Source: an uncultured Lactobacillus sp.
Lineage (GTDB): Bacteria > Bacillota > Bacilli > Lactobacillales > Lactobacillaceae
NCBI RefSeq assembly: GCF_945290125.1
Contig: NZ_CALYQV010000016.1
Location: 1-37,830 of the forward strand
Reading direction: 5' to 3'
Length of the DNA stretch: 37,830 nt
Under the pieces are notes generated by a model that was not told the DNA's origin, searched no databases, and saw only the letters and a list, made by a program, of their open reading frames with translations. The position numbers were made by a program, and so were the translations under genes. Positions 1-9,650 of the stretch are shown piece after piece (within the stretch, counting starts at the first letter, position 1; every line of letters begins with the position of its first letter).

Positions 1-23
1 ATCAGTATTGGAGGAGCCTGATC

Positions 24-644
24 ATGTTCGAAATTTTTCTCTTTGTCAATCCCGTTGGCATTTACTGCTATAACACAGAAGTTTTAATTCAAGATGCAAT
101 TGCCGAGCTTAATATCAACTCTTCTTTTAACTTCGTTCCTATCATAAATTCAAAAGTTATTAAAGAAGATATTATTAGAAGAAAAAAGAACGGCCAAAGA
201 ATAATAGATATCCCGCAGTATACAATCGCTTCATTTCAAGCTTTACGAAATTACCATGCAATTAAGTTCGAATATGGCAATAAAAAGGCACGAGCCTATC
301 TAGTTGCTTTACAACAAGCCATTAGCGGTGATTTTAATAAATATTCTGAACAATTACCGAGAAAAGTTGCTCAAAATTTAAATTTGAATTTTGACCGTAT
401 TACTGATCGCAGAATTTCTCCTTATGTAGACAATTCCATTCGCCAAGATAAGGAACTTGCCCATAAGTTTAATGTTTGTAACATTCCTACAACTATTATT
501 TTTAATGAAAGCGGCAATTACAGTGGAGTAATGCTTGAAGGGATTTTGGCTCACGATAAGTTAATTCGACTTTTTAAAAATACTGGTTGTATTGCAAAGG
601 AAGACAAAGATTATTATCCTGCTAAGCACTTACGTCTGATCTAA
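24..644 (+). CDS. spxH: SpxH/YjbH-like thioredoxin-fold (DsbA family) adaptor protein
   Basis: A 206-residue cytoplasmic protein of the DsbA-like YjbH/SpxH type. In Firmicutes this family delivers Spx to ClpXP for degradation. The N-terminal beta strand leads into FVNPVGIYCYN, where DsbA proteins carry CXXC; only one cysteine (Cys15) is left, so an oxidoreductase role is unlikely. NVCNIPTTIIFNESG near residue 158 holds the cis-Pro region typical of the fold. A GGAGGA site lies just upstream of the ATG. The family call rests on fold-like motifs and on the neighbours coiA, mecA and spx, a grouping I recall from other lactobacilli. Its 3' end overlaps the convergent coiA by 15 nt. A generic DsbA-family protein is the alternative. 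Confidence 0.72.
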   Translation: MFEIFLFVNPVGIYCYNTEVLIQDAIAELNINSSFNFVPIINSKVIKEDIIRRKKNGQRIIDIPQYTIASFQALRNYHAIKFEYGNKKARAYLVALQQAISGDFNKYSEQLPRKVAQNLNLNFDRITDRRISPYVDNSIRQDKELAHKFNVCNIPTTIIFNESGNYSGVMLEGILAHDKLIRLFKNTGCIAKEDKDYYPAKHLRLI

Positions 645-1472
645 AAACTTACTTGCATTATCAGGAGAATTGATTTTACGAAAATTGCTAAATACCCAAG
701 GCGGCAAATCATCAATAGTTTGCCGCCTTCTATATAAATTGGTTGCAATCTTCATGCCATTGAGACTTTTTTGCATAAGCTGTATTTTTAGATATTGTTT
801 TTGTTTTATGGAATCAATATAATATTTCCGCAAAGCTGGCCTAAAGTGCCACAGCTTTTTTAGTCCCCTGGCATTTATAGTAAAATTCTGTTTCTGCCAA
901 TGGATTTTATTAGTCAGTGGCTCAAGTAAAACGTTATATTTTAAACTGATAACTAGCTTAGCAGGATTAATTTCCAAATAATAATCATGCCACGGTTTAT
1001 TCCTTCGAAAAAAGATAAGTTGCGATTTTTTGATGTATTGTCCTAAAAAATGTCTCCTTCCCACTATCCAGATATCTTTTACGCCTATTTGCTTATATAA
1101 AAGATGACGATGACGAAATTCAGATTTGTTGAGAGGAGCACATTGAATTTCAAATGCTAAATTTGGGCTTGCTAAGATATCAGCGCGTAATCGACCACTA
1201 GCTAATTGAACTTCCATCTGTGCGTTAAAATTGGCTGCTCTTAAAGCTGTGGCCAATAAGCTTTTACTTTGTGCATGTTCTTTATTTTCTCCACTTAAAT
1301 TAACTTCACTTGGTATATGCTTAAAATAAGGTGTTTTACTATTATTTATTAGCTGGACTTCTCGATAACACTGAGGGCAAAAATAATGCCTTTCTTTATT
1401 CTTTTCATTTTCACTTATCCGAGCTTCTGCTACAGCTAAAACTAAAACATTATTCAACAATGCCGCGTACAT
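630..1472 (-). CDS. coiA: Competence protein CoiA-like nuclease
   Basis: A 280-residue protein of the CoiA family, which promotes recombination of incoming DNA during natural transformation. A Cys pair (FCPQC) followed by TPYFKH resembles the N-terminal zinc-finger part. The nuclease-like core lies around residues 85-125: an Asp in RLRADILAS and EIQ in LAFEIQCAPLN fit a PD-(D/E)XK arrangement. The C-terminal half is basic and poorly conserved. I prefer the ATG at 1472 because AGGTGAT sits just upstream; a GTG at 1481 would add three residues. It is downstream of mecA, past a GC-rich hairpin, and runs into the convergent spxH gene. Many lactobacilli keep coiA without proven competence. Confidence 0.85.
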   Translation of the reverse strand: MYAALLNNVLVLAVAEARISENEKNKERHYFCPQCYREVQLINNSKTPYFKHIPSEVNLSGENKEHAQSKSLLATALRAANFNAQMEVQLASGRLRADILASPNLAFEIQCAPLNKSEFRHRHLLYKQIGVKDIWIVGRRHFLGQYIKKSQLIFFRRNKPWHDYYLEINPAKLVISLKYNVLLEPLTNKIHWQKQNFTINARGLKKLWHFRPALRKYYIDSIKQKQYLKIQLMQKSLNGMKIATNLYRRRQTIDDLPPWVFSNFRKINSPDNASKFLDQT

Positions 1473-1497
1473 AATCATCACCTATTAGTAAGTACGC

Positions 1498-1526
1498 AAA
1501 AGGGGCAGGATTTTCCCTGCCCCTTT
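1498..1526 (-). terminator. GC-rich hairpin terminator after mecA
   Basis: An 11-bp perfect stem (AAAGGGGCAGG / CCTGCCCCTTT) with a 6-nt loop lies between the mecA stop and the coiA start. On the minus strand it is followed by only four T residues, so termination may be partial and coiA may be reached by readthrough. Confidence 0.65.
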
Positions 1527-1545
1527 AATTTTGCCATCCGACATT

Positions 1546-2268
1546 TTAATTAATGTTACTAAAATAGTCTTGCAGCTTCTCTAAAGCTTCATGAGCTATC
1601 AAGCATTTGCCATTAATGCGCACACGAGCCATTTCACTAGCTTTAACTTTAATACCATATTCATTTGCAATTGCCCATGCATCCGCCGGCTTTATTTCCA
1701 AGTAATCTTGATCAGTAAAAATTAACTCTAAGTAAAATTTGCCACGTTCAAAATAAAGACTGGAAGCCAAATCGTCTGCTTGAAGACTATCTGCCAGTTC
1801 AACTACCTGATTAAGGTCATTAAAACTATATGGCTGCTTTTTTTGCAGTTTCCAAAACTCTTTCTTCACCTTGGGGTGACCAGAAATTGTAGAACCAGTT
1901 GATTCGTCTTTATCGTTTTCATCTTCCTCAGGTTCTAAATCGAGAAAAGACTTACGGGCATCATTCTTCTTTTTATTGTTGTCAGTAAAATCATTATCAA
2001 ATAACTGAGCCAAGTTATTCCGATCTTTGGCCGTAACTTTAGTGATGAGTAAATCAAGCCCACCATTATTAGGCATTACTTGAAAAGTAACAGGTGCATC
2101 TTGACTAAAAGAATGATCCATATCAATTTCATCTAAAATTGAATAAAAGAAATGCTGGATTTTATTTTTATCACCCAGTAAATCCAAAACTTTAAGACCA
2201 CGATTTGCTAATTCTTGTTTACCTATTTTCACGCGAATCGTATTTTTGTTTATATGATCTACTTGCAT
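1546..2268 (-). CDS. mecA: Adaptor protein MecA
   Basis: A 240-residue adaptor that couples the ClpC ATPase to substrates such as ComK and ComX-type competence regulators. The N-terminal target-binding domain opens with the characteristic MQVDHINKNTIRVKI, followed by LGDKNKIQHFFYSILDEIDM. An acidic, low-complexity linker at about residues 100-130 separates it from the C-terminal ClpC-binding domain, which ends in HEALEKLQDYF. GGAGGTGAG lies upstream of the ATG at good spacing. It sits behind the strong spx terminator, so it probably has its own promoter; a TACAAT box is present in the 50-nt gap, but I see no good -35. Confidence 0.92.
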   Translation of the reverse strand: MQVDHINKNTIRVKIGKQELANRGLKVLDLLGDKNKIQHFFYSILDEIDMDHSFSQDAPVTFQVMPNNGGLDLLITKVTAKDRNNLAQLFDNDFTDNNKKKNDARKSFLDLEPEEDENDKDESTGSTISGHPKVKKEFWKLQKKQPYSFNDLNQVVELADSLQADDLASSLYFERGKFYLELIFTDQDYLEIKPADAWAIANEYGIKVKASEMARVRINGKCLIAHEALEKLQDYFSNIN

Positions 2269-2320
2269 GAGTTCTCACCTCCATCAGATATTTTGTTCTA
2301 TTGTAGCGTACTTTACTCAT

Positions 2321-2360
2321 AAAATAAAAGCGTTAGTTTAAAAACTAACGCTTTTATTTT
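2321..2360 (-). terminator. Perfect long hairpin terminator of spx
   Basis: A 19-bp perfect inverted repeat (core AAAGCGTTAG / CTAACGCTTT) with a very short loop lies 15 nt past the spx stop. It is T-rich on both sides and could work in either direction; on the minus strand it separates spx from mecA. Confidence 0.9.
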
Positions 2361-2374
2361 AAACTTGCCTGAAT

Positions 2375-2773
2375 TTATAAGTCAGCTATCTTTTGCATTT
2401 CTTCAAGTTCGAGACGGCGTACCTTTCTAGGTAAAAAGCGCCTAATCTCATCTTCATTATACCCAACCTGTAAACGACGATCATCCATAATGATAGGACG
2501 TCTTAACAAACTTGGATTCTTTTCTACTAGATCAAGCAATTGATCAATTGACATGTCATCCAGATTAACTTTAAGTTGTTGAAATGCTCTTGAACGAGTT
2601 GAAATAATTTCTTCGGTACCATTTTCAGTCATGCGCAAAATTTGCAACAGTTCATCTTTTGTTAACGGTTCAGAAAAAATATTTCTTTCCTTAAAAGGAA
2701 TGTCATGCTTCTTTAACCAGGCCTTCGCTTTACGACAAGATGTACAGCTTGGAGAGATATATAAATTCACCAT
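2375..2773 (-). CDS. spx: Spx-family transcriptional regulator
   Basis: A 132-residue ArsC-like protein of the Spx family, which binds the RNA polymerase alpha C-terminal domain and mediates the thiol and oxidative stress response. The redox motif CTSC occurs in [14 protein letters not shown] at about residues 10-13, followed by ERNIF. The RPI motif typical of the ArsC/Spx fold is in [16 protein letters not shown]. The C terminus is basic, RFLPRKVRR. The start is set by AAGGGAG ten bases before the ATG at 2773; a GTG at 2782 is too close to that site. Its expected degradation adaptors (SpxH-like and MecA) are close by. Lactobacilli often carry several spx paralogues. Confidence 0.9.
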   Translation of the reverse strand: MVNLYISPSCTSCRKAKAWLKKHDIPFKERNIFSEPLTKDELLQILRMTENGTEEIISTRSRAFQQLKVNLDDMSIDQLLDLVEKNPSLLRRPIIMDDRRLQVGYNEDEIRRFLPRKVRRLELEEMQKIADL

Positions 2774-2806
2774 ATATTTCACGCTCCCTTAATTAGTATC
2801 TATATA

Positions 2807-2839
2807 ATTATATCATACTACTTCTTTTTTGTAAGTAGT
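2807..2839 (-). promoter_or_regulatory. spx promoter with inverted repeat over the -35
   Basis: On the minus strand TTACAA (2834-2829) and TATAAT (2812-2807) are separated by 16 nt. A 7-9-7 inverted repeat, ACTACTT / AAGTAGT at 2817-2839, covers the -35 and spacer, so it could be an operator. It could equally be an unused hairpin, because on the plus strand it is followed by T residues. Confidence 0.5.
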
Positions 2840-2921
2840 TTTTTCAACTAATCATATTATCATAGTATCTTTTAAACGTGAATATTCTGTGAACTTTTTA
2901 TCAAGAAAAAATAAAGAAATT

Positions 2922-2961
2922 AAAAAAGAATACATAATTTTTTGCTAATGTATCCTTTTTT
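2922..2961 (-). terminator. Terminator of ptsI
   Basis: On the minus strand a 13-bp stem with one G-T pair (AAAAAGGATACAT / ATGTATTCTTTTT) ends in a T run, a few bases past the ptsI stop. Confidence 0.75.
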
Positions 2962-2968
2962 ATTATTA

Positions 2969-4702
2969 TTAGTTATTTACTTTCTTCATTAAGTCTTTAA
3001 CCAATTTCTCATTTTCTTCAGCAGTTTCTGAAACATAACAAGCTTTGTTGGCTAATTCCTTAATATCTGCAGTATTAAGTTTCTTCATCAAGCTTCTAAT
3101 ACGCAAAATTGAAGTAGCACTCATTGAGTACTCATCCAAGCCCATTGAAAGCAAAATTGGAAACATGGTACTGTCTCCAGCAGCTTCACCACACATGCCA
3201 CACCAAATGTTGTTTTCATGTGCTGCATCAATCGTATGCTTAATTAAACGTAAAACTGATGGGTTTGCCGGTTGGTAAAGGTAAGAAACATTATCATTGC
3301 CTCTATCAGCAGCCATTGTATACTGAATTAAGTCATTAGTACCAATTGAGAAGAAATCAACTTCTTTAGCAAATTGATCAGCTAAAACTGCAGCGGCCGG
3401 AACTTCAATCATCATTCCCACTTCTAAGTTTGAACCAATCTTAACGCCCTTTTTAACTAACTGCTCTTTTTCTTCACCCAAAATTGCTTTAGCCTTGCGC
3501 AACTCATTCAGTGTACCAATCATTGGGAACATAATGCCCAACTTGCCATAAGCTGATGCACGCAACAAGGCTCGAAGCTGCGTACGGAAAATCTGTTCAT
3601 TTTGAAGTGAAAGTCTAATGGCACGCACACCCAAAAATGGGTTCATTTCTTCTGGTAAATCCCAATAATCAAGGTGCTTGTCACCACCAATATCCATGGT
3701 TCTGATAATTACCTGCTTACCATGCATACCTTCAATGACTTCCTTATAGGCTTCAAATTGTTCATCCTCAGTTGGGAAGTCCTTTGAATCCATATATAAG
3801 AATTCGGTTCTGTAAAGACCAACGGCTTCAGCACCATTATCGTTTACACCCTTCATATCATTTGGTGTACCAATATTAGCAGCAATTGTAAACTTTTTAT
3901 CGTCTGCAGTAACTGAAGGCTCGTTCTTTAATTTTTCCCATTCAGCTTTTTGCTTCAAAAAGTCAGAACTCTTTTGTTTATATTCAGCAACTTGACTGTC
4001 AGCAGGTTTAACAACTACATCACCGCTTAGACCGTCAACAGCAATCGTATCGCCATTTTCAACATCCTTGGTAATTGAATCAGTACCTACAACTGCTGGC
4101 AATTCAAGTGAGCGTGCCATAATAGCAGAGTGCGCTGTTCTTCCGCCAATATCAGTAACAAAGCCCTTAACAAATTTTTTATTAAGTTGGGCAGTGTCAC
4201 TAGGAGTTAAATCATGAGCAACCACAATAACTTCATGGTCAATTGAAGCTGGGTTTGGTAGTTCCTTACCCAGCAAGTGAGCCATAATTCTCTTAGAAAC
4301 ATCACGCACATCAGCAGCACGTTGCTGCATATAGGTGTTATCAGTCATTCCTTCAAAAATACTGATAAACTTTTGTGCAGTTTCGTCAAGTGCAGCTTCA
4401 CTGTTTACTTTTTGTTCCTTGATTTCGTTTTCAATGGCACCAGTAAATTCAGGATCGTTCAAGATCATAAGGTGAGCTTCAAAGACTTGAGCTTCGTCTT
4501 CACCTAAACTCTTCTTTGCACTATCACGAATTTTTTCAACTTCAGCAATCGATACTGAAATTGCTTTCTTATAGCGTGCTAATTCACTTTCAACGTCGCT
4601 AACTGTGAATTTTGAAAATGAAAGATCAGGTTCAACCAAGAGATAAGCTGGTGCTACAGCAATACCATCACTAGCAGCAATTCCTTTTAATGTCTTGGTC
4701 AT
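2969..4702 (-). CDS. ptsI: PTS enzyme I (phosphoenolpyruvate-protein phosphotransferase)
   Basis: A 577-residue cytoplasmic enzyme that takes phosphate from PEP and passes it to His15 of HPr, feeding every PTS permease in the cell, including those in this window. Domains in order: HPr-binding N-terminal helices, the swivelling His domain with active-site His191 in [19 protein letters not shown], and the C-terminal PEP-binding TIM barrel with [40 protein letters not shown] and the catalytic Cys in [10 protein letters not shown]. The length is normal for the family. The start is translationally coupled to ptsH by a one-base overlap (TAATG). Confidence 0.97.
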   Translation of the reverse strand: MTKTLKGIAASDGIAVAPAYLLVEPDLSFSKFTVSDVESELARYKKAISVSIAEVEKIRDSAKKSLGEDEAQVFEAHLMILNDPEFTGAIENEIKEQKVNSEAALDETAQKFISIFEGMTDNTYMQQRAADVRDVSKRIMAHLLGKELPNPASIDHEVIVVAHDLTPSDTAQLNKKFVKGFVTDIGGRTAHSAIMARSLELPAVVGTDSITKDVENGDTIAVDGLSGDVVVKPADSQVAEYKQKSSDFLKQKAEWEKLKNEPSVTADDKKFTIAANIGTPNDMKGVNDNGAEAVGLYRTEFLYMDSKDFPTEDEQFEAYKEVIEGMHGKQVIIRTMDIGGDKHLDYWDLPEEMNPFLGVRAIRLSLQNEQIFRTQLRALLRASAYGKLGIMFPMIGTLNELRKAKAILGEEKEQLVKKGVKIGSNLEVGMMIEVPAAAVLADQFAKEVDFFSIGTNDLIQYTMAADRGNDNVSYLYQPANPSVLRLIKHTIDAAHENNIWCGMCGEAAGDSTMFPILLSMGLDEYSMSATSILRIRSLMKKLNTADIKELANKACYVSETAEENEKLVKDLMKKVNN

Positions 4703-4968
4703 TATTCAGCTAAGCCCTCTTTTTTCATAGTCTCTGAAATAGCGTTAATTGCATCTTTTTCGTCGTCACCACTAGCACTGATAGTAACATCAGCATTTTT
4801 GCCAACACCAAGCGACATAACGCCCATAATTGACTTTAAATTAACTGACTTACCATTGTATTCCAAATTGATATCTGAACCAAATTTAGAAGCAGCTTGT
4901 ACTAGCAATGTAGCTGGACGAGCATGAATACCTGTTTCTGCAACAACATGAAAATCGCGTTTTTCCAT
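4702..4968 (-). CDS. ptsH: PTS phosphocarrier protein HPr
   Basis: An 88-residue small phosphocarrier. It shuttles phosphate from enzyme I to EIIA proteins through His15 (ETGIHARPA), and carries the regulatory Ser46 ([12 protein letters not shown]) that HPr kinase modifies to make the CcpA corepressor. Both residues are at their canonical positions when the ATG at 4968 is used. That ATG has AAGGAG eight bases upstream; a longer reading from 5061 adds 31 residues that match nothing in HPr and is rejected. HPr-Ser-P would connect this operon to the cre sites at 14101 and 24659, if HPr kinase and CcpA are encoded elsewhere in the genome. Confidence 0.97.
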   Translation of the reverse strand: MEKRDFHVVAETGIHARPATLLVQAASKFGSDINLEYNGKSVNLKSIMGVMSLGVGKNADVTISASGDDEKDAINAISETMKKEGLAE

Positions 4969-5081
4969 TATATATATCTCCTTTGAATTCAAAAAATCAA
5001 ACCGGTAATAAATACCTATTCGCCTACTTAGACTATCATTTTTTTGTGAATTAGACAACATAAATGTAACAGTTTACATCA

Positions 5082-5264
5082 TTAAACTTCAGATTTCGAT
5101 TTTGAATAAATTATTTTACCACCTCGCAATGCTTTCCCTGTAATATTTTGCCTTTTTTCAAAGGACCTTAATGCTGCTTGAAATTCAAAAGCATTTTTTG
5201 GCTCAACTTCATAATGATCGAGTTCACCATTTGCTAATTGCACAAGAATTTTTTGATAATCCAA
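5082..5264 (-). CDS. Small conserved-looking protein of unknown function upstream of ptsHI
   Basis: A 60-residue charged soluble protein with no signal peptide or membrane segment. I do not recognise a named family. It begins at a TTG with GTGGTGAT about seven bases upstream, a convincing ribosome site. The sequence has a normal amino acid mix, with an amphipathic middle (FEFQAALRSFEKRQ) and a basic end. It lies 113 nt upstream of ptsH in the same direction and may share its transcript, although a weak promoter could lie in that gap. It is divergent from clpE. The role is unknown; the spacing suggests a housekeeping or PTS-linked gene, but that is inference. Confidence 0.6.
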   Translation of the reverse strand: MDYQKILVQLANGELDHYEVEPKNAFEFQAALRSFEKRQNITGKALRGGKIIYSKSKSEV

Positions 5265-5366
5265 AAACTATCACCACTTTTTAATCAATTTTGTTTATGC
5301 AATCAACTGATCATGCACTTATATTTTATCATATTAACGTTACTTACAAATAATAAGATTCAAGTT

Positions 5367-5402
5367 TTAGCACTTGATTATTGCGAGTGCTAATTATATA
5401 AT
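5367..5402 (+). promoter_or_regulatory. clpE promoter overlapped by a CIRCE (HrcA) operator
   Basis: The repeat TTAGCACTT-N9-GAGTGCTAA at 5367-5393 differs from CIRCE by one base. It contains a -35 TTGATT (5374-5379), 17 nt of spacer, and a perfect TATAAT at 5397-5402. HrcA bound here would block RNA polymerase, so clpE should be heat inducible through HrcA. No tandem GGTCAAA (CtsR) box was seen. Confidence 0.9.
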
Positions 5403-5434
5403 TTAGTAAACTGATATGAAAGGCGGTAATACAA

Positions 5435-7639
5435 TTGCTTTGTCAAAACTGTCAAAAACGACCAGCTTCCATTCATCTTTTTGCAAAGGTTAACGGACAA
5501 AGTCGTGAAATTAATTTGTGTGGACAATGTTATCAACAACTTAAACAACAAGGAAATATTAATATGAACAATGATAATAACGACTTCTTTGGTGATTTCA
5601 GCGACCTGTTTAATTATAACGGCAATGCGGGAAATCCAGGTGATCCCAGAATGGGCAATGGGAATCCAGGAAACGTCAATAACGGCAACAATGGTGCTGG
5701 GGGCGGACGCTCACTTCTTGATCAGTATGGAACCGATCTTACTGCTCTAGCCAGAAAAGGTAAAATCGACCCAGTTATTGGACGCGATAAAGAAATTGCG
5801 CGTGTCATTGAAATTCTGAATCGCAGAACCAAGAACAACCCTGTCCTAATCGGTGAAGCCGGTGTTGGTAAAACTGCCGTGGTCGAAGGCTTAGCTCAGC
5901 AAATTGTCGATGGCTCAGTACCTGCCAAGCTGCAAGATAAAAGAATAATATCACTAAATGTTGTTTCTCTAGTTCAAGGTACAGGTATTCGTGGTCAATT
6001 TGAACAGCGCATGCAGCAACTGCTTAAAGAAGTTCAAGGCCATGATGATATTATCCTCTTTATTGACGAGATTCATGAAATCGTTGGTGCAGGTAATGCC
6101 GAAGGCGGAATGGATGCAGGTAACATCATTAAACCTGCTCTTGCTCGTGGTGACTTGCAACTTGTTGGTGCTACCACATTAAAAGAATACCGGGAAATTG
6201 AGAAAGACTCTGCTTTAGCAAGAAGATTCCAGCCTGTTGACGTCAAAGAGCCTTCTGTTGCAGAAACAATCCGCATTTTAAAGGGTATTCAAAAGCGCTA
6301 CGAAGACTATCATCATGTTCATTATACTGACGATGCCATCAAGGCGGCAGCAGAATTATCGGAACGTTACATTCAAGATCGCTTTTTACCTGACAAAGCC
6401 ATTGACTTGTTAGATGAAGCAGGTTCAAGAATGAACTTGACAATTCCTTACGTCGACAAGGAAAAAATGAAGGAACGGATTGATGCGGCCCAGAAATTAA
6501 AACAAGAATCCCTAAAGAATGAAGATTATGAAAAAGCTGCATATTACCGCGACCAAATCGAAAAATATAACAAGATGAAGGATCAAAAGGTTGATCCGGA
6601 CAAATCTCCTATTATTACCAGCAAGATCATGAATAAGATTGTTGAAGAAAAAACCGGCATCCCCGTTGGTGATTTACAAAAGCAAGAAGAAAACCAGTTA
6701 CAAAACTTGGCACCAAATCTTAAGGCACACGTTATTGGTCAAGATAAGGCAGTCGATAAACTAGCTCGTGCAATTCGGCGTAACCGTATTGGCTTTAATA
6801 AATCCGGCAGACCTATCGGTTCCTTCCTCTTTGTGGGACCGACTGGTGTAGGTAAAACCGAATTAGCTAAGCAGTTAGCTCGGCAAATGTTTGGTTCAGA
6901 AAATGCCTTAATTCGCTTCGATATGTCAGAATATATGGAATCATATTCTGTTTCCAAGTTAATTGGTTCAGCACCTGGTTACGTCGGCTATGAAGAAGCC
7001 GGGCAACTAACAGAACGAGTTAGACGTCATCCATACAGTTTGATTTTACTTGACGAAATTGAAAAAGCTGATCCAGCTGTTATGAATCTTTTCTTACAGA
7101 TTTTAGATGATGGTCGCTTAACTGATTCTCAAGGTAGAACTGTATCATTCAAGGATACGATTATTATCATGACCTCTAATGCTGGTCAAGGCATTAAGAA
7201 CACCAGTGTTGGTTTTGCAGCTGAAAATTCTGCAGACCAACCAGATTCTGCCAGAAATTCAATGAGTCAATTCTTCAAGCCAGAATTTTTAAACCGGTTG
7301 GATGATGTGATTGAATTCAACGAACTGACTAAGGATGACTTAGTAAAAATTGTTAATTTGATGCTTGACGATGTAAACAGCATGGTTAAAAACCAAGGAA
7401 TGCATATTAACGTTACCGAGGATGCTAAAAAGAAATTAGTTGATGAAGGATATAGTCCTGAAATGGGCGCAAGACCATTGCGTAGAACCATTCAGGAAGA
7501 AATTGAAGATAAAGTAGCTGACTATAAGCTTGATCATCCTGCAGTAAAGAATTTGCTAGCAAGTGTTTCTGAAGATAAGATTGTTATCAGTGAAGATGAG
7601 AACACTATTAGTTCAGCAAATGACACAACTAATAATTAA
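5435..7639 (+). CDS. clpE: ATP-dependent Clp protease ATP-binding subunit ClpE
   Basis: A 734-residue Hsp100 chaperone that unfolds proteins for ClpP during heat stress. Domains in order: an N-terminal zinc finger (CQNC at 3-6, LCGQC at 29-32) that defines ClpE; an Asn/Gly-rich linker to about residue 90; AAA-1 with [12 protein letters not shown] and [10 protein letters not shown]; a UVR-like coiled segment ([16 protein letters not shown]); AAA-2 with [12 protein letters not shown] and [10 protein letters not shown]; and a C-terminal D2 small domain ([16 protein letters not shown]). Translation starts at a TTG, with GGCGG about nine bases upstream, right before the first zinc-finger cysteine. 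Control by the CIRCE promoter is described separately. Confidence 0.96.
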   Translation: MLCQNCQKRPASIHLFAKVNGQSREINLCGQCYQQLKQQGNINMNNDNNDFFGDFSDLFNYNGNAGNPGDPRMGNGNPGNVNNGNNGAGGGRSLLDQYGTDLTALARKGKIDPVIGRDKEIARVIEILNRRTKNNPVLIGEAGVGKTAVVEGLAQQIVDGSVPAKLQDKRIISLNVVSLVQGTGIRGQFEQRMQQLLKEVQGHDDIILFIDEIHEIVGAGNAEGGMDAGNIIKPALARGDLQLVGATTLKEYREIEKDSALARRFQPVDVKEPSVAETIRILKGIQKRYEDYHHVHYTDDAIKAAAELSERYIQDRFLPDKAIDLLDEAGSRMNLTIPYVDKEKMKERIDAAQKLKQESLKNEDYEKAAYYRDQIEKYNKMKDQKVDPDKSPIITSKIMNKIVEEKTGIPVGDLQKQEENQLQNLAPNLKAHVIGQDKAVDKLARAIRRNRIGFNKSGRPIGSFLFVGPTGVGKTELAKQLARQMFGSENALIRFDMSEYMESYSVSKLIGSAPGYVGYEEAGQLTERVRRHPYSLILLDEIEKADPAVMNLFLQILDDGRLTDSQGRTVSFKDTIIIMTSNAGQGIKNTSVGFAAENSADQPDSARNSMSQFFKPEFLNRLDDVIEFNELTKDDLVKIVNLMLDDVNSMVKNQGMHINVTEDAKKKLVDEGYSPEMGARPLRRTIQEEIEDKVADYKLDHPAVKNLLASVSEDKIVISEDENTISSANDTTNN

Positions 7640-7657
7640 AGACGTCATTTTTTCTTA

Positions 7658-7695
7658 AGCATGATTATTGCAAAATATAATAATCATGCTTTTTA
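7658..7695 (+). terminator. Terminator of clpE
   Basis: A 12-bp perfect stem (AGCATGATTATT / AATAATCATGCT) with a 9-nt loop is followed by TTTTTATT. Confidence 0.9.
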
Positions 7696-7768
7696 TTAAA
7701 GAAAAAAGTTTATTTTAGTTGTATACTTAAATTAAAAAAAGAACTACTAGAAGAAACGGGTGAAATCC

Positions 7769-8050
7769 ATGCATTTAATAGATGTAACCAATAGTTATAA
7801 AGACCTAGTTCATAGTCAATTAAATACGACCAACGTAAATTATGTCAAAGTTTACTCTCTAGGCAATACGTCCGTTATCTACACCGAAAGTGATAAAGCA
7901 ATCGGAATTGTCTTGGAAAATCACAATCGACGTGTTCGTAAAGATGAAACGGACTTCGTTATTGAGCGACTTATTAAAGAAAAAAATCCTTCATATATGT
8001 TGACATTTGATAAAAGTCAACATGTAATTGAAATCCATATTGACAAATAA
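7769..8050 (+). CDS. DUF1827 family protein
   Basis: A 93-residue soluble protein matching the DUF1827 pattern I recall from lactic acid bacteria: it opens HLIDVTNSYKDLVHSQL and continues with VKVYSLGNTSVIYTES. The function of the family is unknown. I prefer the ATG at 7769 because CGGGTGA lies five bases upstream; a GTG at 7760 would overlap that site. It follows clpE after a strong terminator, a neighbour relationship also seen in other lactic acid bacteria as far as I recall. A TATACT box occurs about 45 nt upstream with no clear -35. It is monocistronic, ending in a bidirectional terminator. Confidence 0.85.
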   Translation: MHLIDVTNSYKDLVHSQLNTTNVNYVKVYSLGNTSVIYTESDKAIGIVLENHNRRVRKDETDFVIERLIKEKNPSYMLTFDKSQHVIEIHIDK

Positions 8051-8078
8051 AAAAACTGGCTTAAAGCCAGTTTTTTGT
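8049..8078. terminator. Bidirectional terminator between DUF1827 gene and prfC
   Basis: AAAACTGGC / GCCAGTTTT pairs across a 5-nt loop, with T runs on both strands. It lies between two convergent stop codons and can serve both genes. Confidence 0.9.
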
Positions 8079-9650
8079 TTACAATTTTTCAGTCAGTTTA
8101 ACATCTGGGTATTTATCTTTGAAAAAGCGCTCCGCAAATTGATTTTCAAACAAGAACAGCGGTTGACCATAACGGTCTTTTACTAGTAAATTTCGACTGT
8201 TAGCCATAGCCGGATCAAGTTGCTCAGGATTAATCCAGCGGGCTACTCTGTGACCAATATTAGTCATTTCAACATCAGAATTATATTCATTTTTCATTCT
8301 GAATTTAAAGACCTCGAATTGCAGTTGCCCAACAGCACCTAAGATATACTCATCAGTCTGATAATTCTGGTATAACTGAATTGCACCTTCTTGAACTAAT
8401 TGAACCATACCCTTATGAAATGATTTCTGTTTCATAACATTCTTAGCAGTAACTCGTACGAAAAGTTCAGGAGTAAATTCAGGCAGTGGCGGATAAACCA
8501 CTTTATGTTTACCGGCATAAATACTGTCACCTATTTGAAAATTACCAGTATCATACAAACCAACAATATCTCCTGCTACAGCATCGGAAACCTGCATTCT
8601 TTCACTAGACATAAATTCGGTAGCATTATTGAGACGAATTGGCTTGCCAGTGCGAGCCAAAGTTACATCTAGTCCTTTTTTAAACTCACCGCTGCCAATA
8701 CGCACAAAGGCAATCCGGTCCCGGTGATGAGGATTCATATTAGCTTGAATTTTAAACACAAAACCGGAAAAATCTTCATTATCAGGAGCTAAGTCTTCAG
8801 TGCCATTAACTTTATGACCGGCTGGTGCAGGAGCCATTTTGACAAAACTCTGCAAAAAAGTTTCAACACCAAAATTAGTCAGAGCAGAGCCGAAGAATAC
8901 TGGAGTCTGATCGCCTCGAGCAATTTTTTGCAAATCAAATTGATTTCCAGCTTCTTTAATTAAGTCAATTTCTCCTAATGTATCTTGAAATTGGGGATTC
9001 TGACTAAATGGTTCACTAGCTGGCAGTTTACCGTCTTTATCTAAAGGCAAAAAGCGGTCAGATCCATCCTTGTGATACATTTCAATCTGATTGTTAACAA
9101 TATCATATAAACCTTCCAACGTTTGACCAGAACCAATCGGCCAATTCATGGCTACACCTTCGATACCTAACAGGTCCTCAAGTTCAGCAATCAAATCAAG
9201 TGGCGGTCTGCCGTCACGATCTAACTTATTCATGAAAGTAAAGATCGGAATTCCTCTTTGCTTAACCACCTTAAATAATTTTTTGGTTTGCGGTTCAATA
9301 CCTTTAGCCGAATCAATAACCATGACTGCTGAGTCAACTGCCATCAAGGTCCGATAAGTATCTTCCGAAAAGTCTTCGTGCCCTGGGGTATCAAGAATAT
9401 TAATTCTTTTTCCCTGATACTCAAACTGCATAACTGAACTAGTTACAGAAATACCACGTTGCTTTTCAATTTCCATCCAGTCACTAGTAGCATAATGACC
9501 ACTTTTACGGGCCTTAACCGTTCCCGCGCTGCGAATTACACCACCAAAAAGAAGCATTTGCTCCGTAATCGTAGTTTTTCCGGCATCAGGGTGCGATATT
9601 ATAGCAAATGTTCTTCTCTTATTTACTTTATTCAACAGTTCGTTACTCAT
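8079..9650 (-). CDS. prfC: Peptide chain release factor 3 (RF3)
   Basis: A 523-residue translational GTPase that removes RF1/RF2 from the ribosome after termination. The G domain has the P-loop [13 protein letters not shown], the switch region [22 protein letters not shown] and the NKLD specificity motif (NKLDRDGR). The middle beta-barrel domain contains [15 protein letters not shown], a signature of RF3, and the C-terminal RF3 domain includes [11 protein letters not shown]. The length fits the family. The start overlaps the upstream CBS-domain gene by one base (TAATG), so translation is probably coupled. Confidence 0.97.
   Translation of the reverse strand: MSNELLNKVNKRRTFAIISHPDAGKTTITEQMLLFGGVIRSAGTVKARKSGHYATSDWMEIEKQRGISVTSSVMQFEYQGKRINILDTPGHEDFSEDTYRTLMAVDSAVMVIDSAKGIEPQTKKLFKVVKQRGIPIFTFMNKLDRDGRPPLDLIAELEDLLGIEGVAMNWPIGSGQTLEGLYDIVNNQIEMYHKDGSDRFLPLDKDGKLPASEPFSQNPQFQDTLGEIDLIKEAGNQFDLQKIARGDQTPVFFGSALTNFGVETFLQSFVKMAPAPAGHKVNGTEDLAPDNEDFSGFVFKIQANMNPHHRDRIAFVRIGSGEFKKGLDVTLARTGKPIRLNNATEFMSSERMQVSDAVAGDIVGLYDTGNFQIGDSIYAGKHKVVYPPLPEFTPELFVRVTAKNVMKQKSFHKGMVQLVQEGAIQLYQNYQTDEYILGAVGQLQFEVFKFRMKNEYNSDVEMTNIGHRVARWINPEQLDPAMANSRNLLVKDRYGQPLFLFENQFAERFFKDKYPDVKLTEKL

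Noticed and set aside
4969..5061. N-terminal extension of HPr by 31 residues
   Set aside because: The strong ribosome site and the canonical His15 and Ser46 positions fix the start at 4968.
5265..5434. CtsR operator for clpE
   Set aside because: No tandem GGTCAAA-type repeat is present; only the CIRCE repeat is seen.
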